Assembly: GCF_000955955.1 (NCBI RefSeq)
Contig: NZ_JYJG01000283.1
Location: 1-11,622, forward strand
Reading direction: 5' to 3'
Origin: Lentzea aerocolonigenes
Lineage (GTDB): Bacteria > Actinomycetota > Actinomycetes > Mycobacteriales > Pseudonocardiaceae
DNA: 11,622 bases
Of this stretch, positions 1 to 7,494 are shown piece after piece. Below the pieces are notes generated by a model that worked only from the letters and a program-made list of their open reading frames with translations, was not told where the DNA came from and searched no databases. A program made the position numbers and the translations under genes. The first letter of the stretch is position 1, and every line of letters starts with the position of its first letter.

Positions 1-63
1 CGCCGACCAGATCCTCGAGTCGCTCGCCGCCTACTGCCAACGAATTAATGACTCAGGACACTA
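1..63 (+). mobile_element. Right end of an IS630-like insertion sequence
   Basis: This is the right-hand end of the element carrying the partial transposase. The terminal bases (about 45-61, ending TCAGGACAC) precede a TA at 62-63. Reading on the opposite strand, homology to a DNA ligase begins exactly at this TA and runs away from the element, which places the junction here. IS630 elements duplicate a TA on insertion. The left end and its matching terminal inverted repeat are outside the window, so the boundary rests on the ligase junction and the transposase stop codon. Confidence 0.5.
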
Positions 64-64
64 G
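2..64 (+). CDS. IS630-family transposase, C-terminal end (partial)
   Basis: The frame is open from the window edge to a TAG at 62-64 and gives the last 20 residues of a protein, ADQILESLAAYCQRINDSGH. From memory of the family, IS630-type transposases (Tc1/mariner-like DDE enzymes that cut and join DNA at TA dinucleotides) often end in a '(K)TADQIL..I..YC.RI..SGH' tail, and this matches well. The catalytic DDE residues lie outside the window, so activity cannot be judged. The stop codon coincides with the presumed end of the element: the T and A are probably the duplicated target TA. A short C-terminal tail of an unrelated gene is the alternative. Confidence 0.6.
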   Translation, partial: ADQILESLAAYCQRINDSGH

Positions 65-270
65 GACCGGCTCCACCTACCGGGCGCGCACGACATCCTC
101 GCGTGGAGGAGTTGCCGCGAAGGCGTGTCCGGTGCGCTCGAGCGGTTGAAGCTGTCGCGCAGTTGAACGCGGTCCTATCGGGTGACGCCGGTGCCGACGT
201 CGCCGATGTAGATCATCGGGCCATCTATCATCCCAGCATTCCCAGCCGGAGCCATGTAACCAACCCTCCG
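62..270 (-). pseudogene. Decayed ATP-dependent DNA ligase fragment (C-terminal OB-fold region)
   Basis: Read on the - strand, three short stretches in different frames resemble, in the right order, the C-terminal domain of LigD/LigC-type ATP-dependent DNA ligases. They are GWLHGSG (265-245; family 'GGW.PG.G'), DGPMIYIGDVGTGVT (225-181; family 'YVGDVGTGFT'), and PPREDVVRAR-stop-VEPVL (109-62; family 'VPREDARGARWVEPVLVGEV'). Stops interrupt the frame at 177-175 and at 79-77, the latter where the family has Trp, so TGG has probably become TAG. At least two frame shifts are needed to join the pieces. Homology stops at the TA next to the insertion sequence, which probably split the gene. Family motifs are recalled, not searched. 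The fragment cannot encode a working ligase. Confidence 0.6.
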
Positions 271-286
271 AGTTATCGGGGGAACT

Positions 287-300
287 TCACGGTAACGTGA
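287..300. repeat. Inverted repeat TCACG-GTAA-CGTGA
   Basis: A perfect 5-base inverted repeat with a 4-base centre sits 64 bases before the start codon of the membrane NTPase gene. It is the first of three evenly placed inverted repeats in this leader. It could be an operator half-site pair or a weak RNA hairpin; the arms are too short to tell. Confidence 0.35.
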
Positions 301-303
301 CAC

Positions 304-319
304 GCTTCGGCTGCGAAGC
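304..319. repeat. Inverted repeat GCTTCG-GCTG-CGAAGC
   Basis: A perfect 6-base inverted repeat with a 4-base loop lies 45 bases before the start codon of the membrane NTPase gene. In RNA it would form a GC-rich hairpin. There is no T-run after it, so it is not a standard terminator for the upstream sequence. Confidence 0.4.
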
Positions 320-337
320 CAGAGAACGGTCCGGTTG

Positions 338-350
338 CTGGAAATTCCAG
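338..350. promoter_or_regulatory. Palindrome CTGGAA-A-TTCCAG next to the ribosome binding site
   Basis: This 13-base near-perfect palindrome has 6-base arms and one central base. It ends 2 bases before the ribosome binding site GAGGTG (353-358) of the NTPase gene. A palindrome with such a short centre is a better protein-binding site than an RNA hairpin, so it is a candidate operator. A role in control of the operon is inferred from position only. No convincing -35/-10 pair was found near it. Confidence 0.4.
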
Positions 351-352
351 GT

Positions 353-358
353 GAGGTG
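353..358 (+). promoter_or_regulatory. Ribosome binding site of the membrane NTPase gene
   Basis: GAGGTG matches the anti-Shine-Dalgarno sequence over six bases and sits 5 bases before ATG 364. This fixes the start codon over other possible starts in the region. Confidence 0.7.
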
Positions 359-363
359 TATGA

Positions 364-3300
364 ATGCCTGCGGAGATCTCCGCTCTTGTCGACGGGATCG
401 TTGCCGCGGCACAGGGGTTTTCCGGTGCCGCCACGTTGCTCGCATTGCTGGCATTTCTGGTGGAGTTCGTCCGAGGTCGCTCCGAGACGAAGTCCTTCCG
501 TCCAGTCGTGGGCTGGAGCATTGCCGTGCTCGGGCTGTTCGCGTGCGCGGCGGCCGCCATCGCCGTCCGCGATCGTGGGGTGTCTCCGCTGCAGCCCGGA
601 GGCCAGCTCTTGGGTGCGGTGCTGGTGTCAAGCGCGGCACTTCTGGCGGCGGGGGTCGCGATGGCTGTCTTGACGCCGTCAGCGGATCGCAGCACGTTGC
701 ACGAGCTGGCCGACGCGGTGGAGGCGGCCGTACATCGGTGCGAGGCCGAGGACGACTTCGTCGGGAAAAACCGGGTGCCGCTCGGGCTTCTCGTGTCGAA
801 CGAGTTCGCGTGGTCGGGCAAGGCGGTGTCGTCGAGAGCGCGAGATCTTTCTGCGGCGAGGTGGCCGACTGCCTCGGTAGCTGTCGTCGCCGGCCCAACC
901 GGTAGCGGCAAGAGCGTCGAGGTTCGCGCCCGTGTGCTCGAGATCTGCCGCCGGGCGAGGCAGAGCCGGCGCCCCGGTGAGCTCGCGGTGTACGTCGCAT
1001 TGCGCAGGTTGCCGACCATCGAGGAGAAGATCACTCCGGACCTGGTGAAACATCACCTGCTGCAAGTGATTGCCGACCACAGCAAGAGTCTTGCCGAGTC
1101 GTTGCGACGATATCTGGACGGTGAGGCGTCGGGGCCGCGTTGGTTGTTCGCGTTCGATCTTGGCGGCGAGCTGTCCCCCGACGAGGAGGAGGGCTACTTC
1201 CAGGCTGTACGCAACCTGATGCGGCATCGTGACAAGGACCGAGCGTTGGTGGTCGTCCGGGAAGCTCTTCCCGATGCGAGGCCGGTTCTGACGCCCTGCA
1301 CCCCTTCGGTCCGGCAGGTGAAGGAGCTGCTCCGCAAGCGCGGCGTCATTGGTCCTGATAGCTATGACGTCCACGATCCTGCTCTGCGTCAAGTCTTCGC
1401 TTCGCCAGCGCTGATCATGCAAGTCCTCAACGCTGGTGCGGCTCCGCGGTCGTTGGCGGAGCTGCTCGACGGGTATGTAGCGGTCATGCTGGATCGACAC
1501 GCGTTGGGGGCAGGGGAGGCGAAGTCGCAGCGTCAGAGAGCCGAGGCGTTGGCGTTCCAGCTGATCTTTCGTCCTGAGGAGCCGCCATCTGCGGACGACG
1601 AGGTGCCGCAACTCGGCAGGCGTGAGCACGGCAGGTTCGCGTTCCGGTGCCCCGTGGTGCGAACGCATTTGGCTGCATCGCACCTCGCGGCTATGGCACC
1701 AACCATGTCACTCGCCGACCTTGTGGGGAGTGAAGAGACTCGCGCAGTTACGTCGGCTGCGCTACAGCGGGACGATGAGCAGTTTCGAAAGTACTTTCTC
1801 TCGCTGGTGGAGGCAGCGGCGCTCGCCAAGGCTGGGTCCCTCGGGCAGGCGGACGACGACGAGCTTCCCCCAGTGGGTTGCTTCACGTGGCCGCCGCTGG
1901 TCTTGCACGCGTTGACAGTCGTTCGTAGCTCGCCCGTTGCGTTGCATGAGCGGCTCTCGCCCCGGCTGCGGGCAGCGGTCGACCTCTTGGTGTGGACGGG
2001 TTTCTTCTCCGGAGGACGGCACAACCGCGATGCTTCGCTCGCGTTGCTGCCGCTGGTGTCGCAGGAACGTGTGCTGGAGCTCTATCGGCAGGCTGTGACT
2101 CTTGGCTATCCCACTCGAACTGTTTCCCTGATCGCGCTGCATCTGCGATGGGGAGCCGGGGGAGCCGAATTGGTCGGGCTGCACGACCGCGCGAACATGT
2201 TGATCAACGCGGTCAAGGTGTGGTCGAAGGGGCAGTTCCTCCCGCCGCGAGAAGACATCGACGACGACAGCCTGGTATTCGGGATGTTGCAGGGCGTGGT
2301 CATGATCTGCATGGTGTCGTCGGCGATCGGCGGGATCATGTTGCTCGCCTCTGCGGCGGCCGTCTTGAGTCCGACGACCATGACGGTCTTGTGTCTGGGG
2401 GCCTTGATGCTGTTGGGCATAGCGTGGCGGTTGAAAGTTGGTGCGTGCGAACTCAATGATTTCTGGGCGCGGGTCACTTACCGGGTAATCATCGGAGTTG
2501 GTGTTGTCTGCTCGATTTCCTCGGCGTTCTTGATTCTCGGATTGATCGTCAGCTTGATTCCGCCGAATGTAGAGTTGCTGCTCAGGAATTTCTTCTTTCT
2601 CTTGGTCTTCACCTGGCCTCCAGCCATGGTCGGTGAGGTTGTGATTGATCCTGTCGGGCAGCGTCGTTGGTATTTCCCTTACATGGTATTTGGCCTGATT
2701 AGTTCAGACCGGACCGAATTCACCCGCTACCGCGGGTTCTTGGATGAAAAATTTGGCTATCTCTGGACTGGTTGGCGCCGCACCGGATTGATCGTGGTGG
2801 GTTCGGTGTTCGTGCTTGCGTTGATCGACTTGCCGGTGCGCGAGGAGATCGAGTCGAACGTCGACACCACGGTTGGGATGGCTTGTGTCCTCGCCCTCTT
2901 CCTGATAAGTCGGCAGCGATCTGAGCCGTCCCCTCTCGACACAGAGGAAGTGCTCGGTGCGAAGGTGTTCAGCGGGCGAATGACCGAAGAGGACCTGCTG
3001 GTGCAGCTGCAGCAGCACGGCGAGCAGGGGCTGGGCGGGATTTGCCGGCTGATCAAGACTCTCGCTGTGGCGCCTGGCGGTGCTCTGCACCGTTGTGTTA
3101 GAGCGCTTGAGTCATTCGACCAGCTGTTGGAATTTCTGGAGCGTACGTTGCCCGATCCTGTGCCGACATCGTTGATCGCGCATCCGATCAAACCTGGCGC
3201 GTGGTCCTATCTCCCGGAGCTCGGTTCGCCCGTCGTGGCTGCATGGGCGGTCGAGTTCGATCGGAACCGTCCAGGAGTTCTCGTAGAGCTGGCGAACTCC

Positions 3301-3375
3301 GAACACGACCGTGCGTCGCTGAGCCATGCGATCAGGTCGGCGAACGCTCGTGTTGAGGCATCTCGTCCCAGCTAG
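364..3375 (+). CDS. Membrane-anchored NACHT/STAND-like P-loop NTPase
   Basis: This 1003-residue protein starts at ATG 364, 5 bases after the ribosome binding site GAGGTG. Three hydrophobic segments lie near residues 18-36, 48-68 and 81-103. A P-loop NTPase domain follows: Walker A GPTGSGKS at 177-184, and a Walker B-like strand WLFAFDLGGE at 260-269, where NACHT proteins usually have hhhhDGLDE. D265 and E269 are kept but the middle acidic residue is Gly. The VVVRE at 296-300 fits the sensor-Arg strand of NACHT domains. A helical region (about 310-620) leads to a second membrane bundle (about 638-850, five or six segments) and a soluble tail of about 150 residues. STAND NTPases sense a ligand, oligomerise using ATP and switch on an effector; here the effector is plausibly the membrane part, for example by permeabilising the membrane. 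It is co-directional with the second NTPase gene. NACHT assignment is fairly sure, function is inferred. Confidence 0.85.
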   Translation: MPAEISALVDGIVAAAQGFSGAATLLALLAFLVEFVRGRSETKSFRPVVGWSIAVLGLFACAAAAIAVRDRGVSPLQPGGQLLGAVLVSSAALLAAGVAMAVLTPSADRSTLHELADAVEAAVHRCEAEDDFVGKNRVPLGLLVSNEFAWSGKAVSSRARDLSAARWPTASVAVVAGPTGSGKSVEVRARVLEICRRARQSRRPGELAVYVALRRLPTIEEKITPDLVKHHLLQVIADHSKSLAESLRRYLDGEASGPRWLFAFDLGGELSPDEEEGYFQAVRNLMRHRDKDRALVVVREALPDARPVLTPCTPSVRQVKELLRKRGVIGPDSYDVHDPALRQVFASPALIMQVLNAGAAPRSLAELLDGYVAVMLDRHALGAGEAKSQRQRAEALAFQLIFRPEEPPSADDEVPQLGRREHGRFAFRCPVVRTHLAASHLAAMAPTMSLADLVGSEETRAVTSAALQRDDEQFRKYFLSLVEAAALAKAGSLGQADDDELPPVGCFTWPPLVLHALTVVRSSPVALHERLSPRLRAAVDLLVWTGFFSGGRHNRDASLALLPLVSQERVLELYRQAVTLGYPTRTVSLIALHLRWGAGGAELVGLHDRANMLINAVKVWSKGQFLPPREDIDDDSLVFGMLQGVVMICMVSSAIGGIMLLASAAAVLSPTTMTVLCLGALMLLGIAWRLKVGACELNDFWARVTYRVIIGVGVVCSISSAFLILGLIVSLIPPNVELLLRNFFFLLVFTWPPAMVGEVVIDPVGQRRWYFPYMVFGLISSDRTEFTRYRGFLDEKFGYLWTGWRRTGLIVVGSVFVLALIDLPVREEIESNVDTTVGMACVLALFLISRQRSEPSPLDTEEVLGAKVFSGRMTEEDLLVQLQQHGEQGLGGICRLIKTLAVAPGGALHRCVRALESFDQLLEFLERTLPDPVPTSLIAHPIKPGAWSYLPELGSPVVAAWAVEFDRNRPGVLVELANSEHDRASLSHAIRSANARVEASRPS

Positions 3376-3488
3376 TGCTGGGTGGAAGTGAGTGTTGCGT
3401 GCGTGGAAGTCGGCGCGCATCGACCAGAAAGGGTTCTGCCGCGCGCCGTCCCGAGGCTAATTCCGGCACCGGGACCGGTGACGAGATC

Positions 3489-3494
3489 GGAGAG
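3489..3494 (+). promoter_or_regulatory. Ribosome binding site deciding the start of the STAND-nuclease gene
   Basis: GGAGAG precedes GTG 3499 by 4 bases (GGAG alone by 6). The earlier in-frame GTG at 3382 has only weak purine sequence before it. The 39 codons between the two starts have about 64% G/C in third position, lower than expected here, and give a Pro/Arg-rich stretch unlike a domain. The 3499 start puts the typical 'RRY..P.........GFL..P' opening of bacterial STAND NTPases at the N-terminus. Confidence 0.55.
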
Positions 3495-3498
3495 CAGG

Positions 3499-6400
3499 GT
3501 GACCCACGCGGACAGGCTCCGTCGGTATGTGCTCCCGGCTGGGAAACAGGTGCTGCACGACGAGAACGGGTTCCTGCTCCCTGTGTCAGACCCGGCCTGG
3601 TCAGTCCAGGAGTCTGATCCACCCCTCCCCGTCGCCGAGCTGCCTGGCGCCGGACGCACCTTCGCCCTGCTCGCCGCGGCGGGCGCCGGCAAGACTACGA
3701 CGTTCCGTGCGCTGGCCGGACTGGAGCCGAACGCCGTCGTGCTCAACGCCGCGCCGCTCACCCGAGACGACTTGCGGAGAAGGCTCGAGTCCGCGTGCGA
3801 GGCACGGCACCCGGTCTACGTAGACGGTCTGGATCAGGCGGTCCTGCACGACTCACGTCTGCTGCAGTGGCTCGAGGACGAGCTGACGACGGAAGAGGCG
3901 TGCCTCGTTCCGTGGCGGCTCGCCTGCAGGTCCGCCGCGTGGGAGGCCTCACTCGGACGGGCGCTAATGGACGCACTGCCGCACTTCGTCGAATGGCGGT
4001 TGCTGCCGCTGGACCGCAAGGGCGCCGAGCTGGTCGTCTCCGCGGCTGGCCACAGTGGACCGGAGTTTGTCGTAGCGGTCGTGGAGGCAGGACTGGGCAG
4101 GCTGTCGGCGTGTGCGGCGCAGCTGATCACCACGGCGAAGTACTGGTCCAGGTACGGACGGTTGCCTAGTGGCTCGGTCGAGGCAATCCAGTTCGAGATC
4201 GACGCGTTCCTCGCCGAGCCGAACGACCGGCTGCGCCCCACGACTCCGATCGATCGTGCGCGCCGCATTGCCCAGCGGATCGGCGCGTTCACCGCGTTCT
4301 CCGGCGCGCAGTCGCTGAGTCTGGTGCCCCACGCGGAGGACGGCGCCACCCTTGGCGTCGATCGCTTGCCGTCAGCTCCCGAGCCCGCGCAGCCCTCGTC
4401 CCCGATCCGGCCGGAGGAGTACCGCGAGGTGCTGGGTACCGCGCTGTTCGAGTTCGAGCCGCCTGGGCTCGTCGTGTTCCGGCACCAGATGTACGTCGAG
4501 TACCTCGCGGCGGCGTATCTCGTCGAACGTCACGCCGAACCCGAGCAGATCGGTGCCCTGCTCGGCACCAACTCGAACGGTGTCGTCCCCTTCTCCCGCG
4601 TGGGTATCGCCGCGTGGCTCGCTGCACTGAAACCGGGTCTCGTCGAGCAACTGATCGCGGACAACGTCGAAACCTTCGCGTTCTCCGCCGCCACGGTCGA
4701 GCTCAGCTCGGACACGGCGCGAGCAGCGGTCGTCGAGGCCGTCCTGGAGGCCTCAGCCCGCGACGAGCTTGATCCGCGCTGGGATCTGGATCTCACCGGC
4801 CTCGTGCACGCCACGTTGGAGGAACAGCTAGCGCGTCGGCTGCCGATTGCCCCCGCGAAATCGAAGCTCCTGTGGTGGCTGGCCCGGCTCGCGATCGCCG
4901 GTCGCTGTGCGGCGTTGGCGCGGCCGCTGCTGCAGGCGGCTCAGGACGTGACCTGCTACCCCTTCGCCAGGAGCGAAGCAGTCCTCGCCGTGGGACGGCT
5001 CGGAGATGACATCGCTCTGACCCTGCTCAAGGATCTTCTCTCGGAGGAACTGGCCGACGCCGACAACGAGGTCCGGGCGGCGCTGATCGAGGCGCTCCAT
5101 CCACGGCATCTCAGCACGCTAGAACTCGCGTTCGCGCTGCGCCCTCACCGGTCAGGCTTCCTCGGGCGCTACCGGATGATGCTGCGCGAACTTGCCGACG
5201 ACATTCCTGCAGTCGAGCTGGCCTTGTTCATTCGCGGGCTCATCGCGAACGTCGGTGACGGGCCTGATTCGCTTCAGCACTACGAGAATCTCCCGAACAA
5301 GCTGATCACCCGAGCTTGGTCGCACGCCGACGATCCGGAGCTCCGAGAGGCACTTGCTCAGCTCGTCACAATGACAGTCCGGACTCACCACTGGAGCCGG
5401 ACCACCAGGGACCAGCCGTGGATGGACGGCCCCGTGGAGCGGCGTCGTGCGCTTGCGCTCGCGGTAGCCGGACTCGCGGACGACGTTTGGATCGTCCTGG
5501 TCACGACCGGTCTCATCCGCGTTGACGATGTGGAGTGGCTCATCGAGGAGCTTCCGGCAATGCCGATGCCGACGGCGAAACCGCTGTGCACCTGTCTCTT
5601 CTCATTGCTGCACAACCCGACGGCTCGGATCGCCGACCTCATCCTCGCTATGCCGCCGGAACACCCGGCCTACGACGTGACCGAGCCTTGGCGCGGAGCG
5701 TCCGATGTGCACTCCCTGGCGGTGGCAGCACAGCGCCGGCTCGCTGCGGAGGAACACTCATACGCAATGCATATCGCCGATCGACGCGTCGAGATGCGAC
5801 GGTCAGTCGCCAGGCTCGTCGAAAAGCTCGACACGAACCCGATGTCCTGGTGGCGCCTGACTGTTCTCCTCGGAGAGGATGACGACGACGCGGTCTTCAA
5901 CGAAGATCTGATCTCGCGCCCTGGCTGGCAACATCTCTCCAAGGCCGGACGTGCCGCGGTCCTCGAAGGAGGAGCTCGCTACCTAACGAACCACCGCCCC
6001 GAGCCACGGCAGTGGTGCAGCAGTCCCACGCTGAATACCGGCGAGGCGATGCCCGACTGGGAAGGTGTGCACCTGCTGTCCACACTCGCCCACCACGCGC
6101 CGCAGACACTTCCGGTATTCAGCACGGAGGTCTGGGCCGCCTGGAGCCATTCCATCGTCGCCACCTGGCTGGTGCGCACCAGCGACAGCAACGAACTCAT
6201 GCGACACGCTCTACTGGACATCGCTGCGACGCTGGTACCCGAGCTGATCGTCGAAGCCGCGCTTGATCATCTCGACGACCTGCAAGTGGCCGGCAGCGAC
6301 CAGTCCCTCAGTCCGGTGTACTGGCACCTCGCACCTCTCCTCGCCGAGGAGATCGCGCAACGCCTGCTGGCCAACCGGTACACAGGCGTACTCGCTGGCG

Positions 6401-7494
6401 ACGCCCTCGACCTCGTGGCCCAGCACGCCGACCACGCCGTCGCGCTCGACACCTGCCTTCAGCTCAAGGCTCGCGACCGTACCGACCTCGCGGACCGGGC
6501 TCGAGCACGCCTGGCGACGCTTGCTCCCAACCTCGTGATCGACGAACTCTCCAGCACCACACCGGATCCGGCCGCAGTGGCCTTGGTGGCCCCGCACCTC
6601 TACATCTTCAAGCTCGACCACTGTCACCTGGTGCGCGCGGCGTCGATCCTCCTGGACACGTACCCACACACCGCCGACGAACCCGAGCATCCGGACGCCC
6701 GCTTCACTTCGCAACGCCACGCGCAGAACCTCCGCGGCCAGCTGCTGCGGCAACTCGCCGACCACGGTCACGCTAATGCCCTGGACGCCTTGCGCCGAGG
6801 ACGTTCCGAGCTGGACCACAGGATCATCAGTACCGACTACCTACGACTCGCGAGATTTCGCCAAGCAGAGCTGACCCTAGCTCCCACCGCGCCGGATGAA
6901 CTGATCGAACTCCTCCGCACTTCCGACGCACGCCTCGTGCACAACGACGCCGACCTCGTGAACGTCGTGCTGAGGATGCTCGCCGAACAACAGCACTGGA
7001 TCAGACACAAGGGAGCGTTCCGCGAAATCTGGAACGGCACCATGCCACAGCACGAGGACGACATCTCGGACTGGTTGTGGCGCAGGTGCCACCAGCTAGC
7101 GCGCTCCGGCATCGTCGTGAATCGCGAGGTGCACGTCGTGCGCAATAGTGCAAGGGGCGGAATAGGAACACGCATGGACCTCACCGCGGAGTCGCGTTCT
7201 CCCGCGGCTCCGGACGCATTCGTCGCCATCGAGGCCAAGCGCGTTGACAGCAATGAGCTTCTCACCTCGATGTCGGACCAGCTGGTGCGGCGTTACCTCC
7301 AGCCTCGAGGGCTCAACCATGGCATCTACCTCGCCTACTGGCTCCAGCCCGACCAGCGGCCCACGGGCTGGTCGCGCTCGGCTCATCCGACTGCTGCCGG
7401 GCTTCTGGAGGTGTTGCGGCAACAGGCAGAAGACGAACGTGCACAAGGGATGCACATCACCCCGGTCGTACTGGATGTCAGCCGACCCAAGTAG
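3499..7494 (+). CDS. STAND (NACHT-like) NTPase with HEAT-like repeats and C-terminal PD-(D/E)XK nuclease
   Basis: About 1331 residues from GTG 3499 (1370 from the alternative GTG 3382). Residues 1-50 resemble the lead-in of bacterial STAND ATPases. The NTPase domain shows a Walker A AAAGAGKT (59-66, first Gly replaced by Ala), a NACHT-type Walker B VYVDGLDQ (106-113) and WRLACRSAAW (139-148), the strand carrying the sensor Arg. FRHQMYVEYLAA (327-338) matches the 'F.H....EYLAA' motif that ends STAND modules. From about 440 to 1200 the protein is almost wholly amphipathic helix, with HEAT-like pairs clearest near 455-545; this is the likely ligand sensor. The last 110 residues fit a PD-(D/E)XK nuclease: D1227, IEAK at 1244-1247 (E1245, K1247), QLVRRY at 1261-1266, then HGIYLAYW and a final VVLDVSRP. 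All expected catalytic residues are present. No membrane segments or signal peptide, so cytosolic. It lies downstream of the membrane NTPase gene, probably as an operon. Likely an anti-phage sensor that cuts nucleic acid when triggered; the trigger is unknown. Confidence 0.88.
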   Translation: MTHADRLRRYVLPAGKQVLHDENGFLLPVSDPAWSVQESDPPLPVAELPGAGRTFALLAAAGAGKTTTFRALAGLEPNAVVLNAAPLTRDDLRRRLESACEARHPVYVDGLDQAVLHDSRLLQWLEDELTTEEACLVPWRLACRSAAWEASLGRALMDALPHFVEWRLLPLDRKGAELVVSAAGHSGPEFVVAVVEAGLGRLSACAAQLITTAKYWSRYGRLPSGSVEAIQFEIDAFLAEPNDRLRPTTPIDRARRIAQRIGAFTAFSGAQSLSLVPHAEDGATLGVDRLPSAPEPAQPSSPIRPEEYREVLGTALFEFEPPGLVVFRHQMYVEYLAAAYLVERHAEPEQIGALLGTNSNGVVPFSRVGIAAWLAALKPGLVEQLIADNVETFAFSAATVELSSDTARAAVVEAVLEASARDELDPRWDLDLTGLVHATLEEQLARRLPIAPAKSKLLWWLARLAIAGRCAALARPLLQAAQDVTCYPFARSEAVLAVGRLGDDIALTLLKDLLSEELADADNEVRAALIEALHPRHLSTLELAFALRPHRSGFLGRYRMMLRELADDIPAVELALFIRGLIANVGDGPDSLQHYENLPNKLITRAWSHADDPELREALAQLVTMTVRTHHWSRTTRDQPWMDGPVERRRALALAVAGLADDVWIVLVTTGLIRVDDVEWLIEELPAMPMPTAKPLCTCLFSLLHNPTARIADLILAMPPEHPAYDVTEPWRGASDVHSLAVAAQRRLAAEEHSYAMHIADRRVEMRRSVARLVEKLDTNPMSWWRLTVLLGEDDDDAVFNEDLISRPGWQHLSKAGRAAVLEGGARYLTNHRPEPRQWCSSPTLNTGEAMPDWEGVHLLSTLAHHAPQTLPVFSTEVWAAWSHSIVATWLVRTSDSNELMRHALLDIAATLVPELIVEAALDHLDDLQVAGSDQSLSPVYWHLAPLLAEEIAQRLLANRYTGVLAGDALDLVAQHADHAVALDTCLQLKARDRTDLADRARARLATLAPNLVIDELSSTTPDPAAVALVAPHLYIFKLDHCHLVRAASILLDTYPHTADEPEHPDARFTSQRHAQNLRGQLLRQLADHGHANALDALRRGRSELDHRIISTDYLRLARFRQAELTLAPTAPDELIELLRTSDARLVHNDADLVNVVLRMLAEQQHWIRHKGAFREIWNGTMPQHEDDISDWLWRRCHQLARSGIVVNREVHVVRNSARGGIGTRMDLTAESRSPAAPDAFVAIEAKRVDSNELLTSMSDQLVRRYLQPRGLNHGIYLAYWLQPDQRPTGWSRSAHPTAAGLLEVLRQQAEDERAQGMHITPVVLDVSRPK

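Noticed and set aside
175..252. A 26-codon - strand frame (from ATG at 252) ending in GDVGTGVTR with a good GGAGGG site 8 bases before it
   Set aside because: The sequence around and beyond the stop continues the ligase pattern, so the small frame is better explained as part of the decayed gene.
103..300. A 65-codon + strand frame starting GTGGAGGAG between the insertion sequence and the NTPase gene
   Set aside because: It runs antisense to the ligase remnant, has no protein-like pattern and no convincing ribosome binding site.
304..319. The GCTTCG/CGAAGC hairpin as a transcription terminator
   Set aside because: There is no T-run after it and the stem is only 6 bases.
273..1034. Long - strand frames over the start of the membrane NTPase gene
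   Set aside because: They lack domains and are Ser/Arg/Ala-rich, as expected of shadows opposite a GC-rich gene with a clear P-loop on the + strand.
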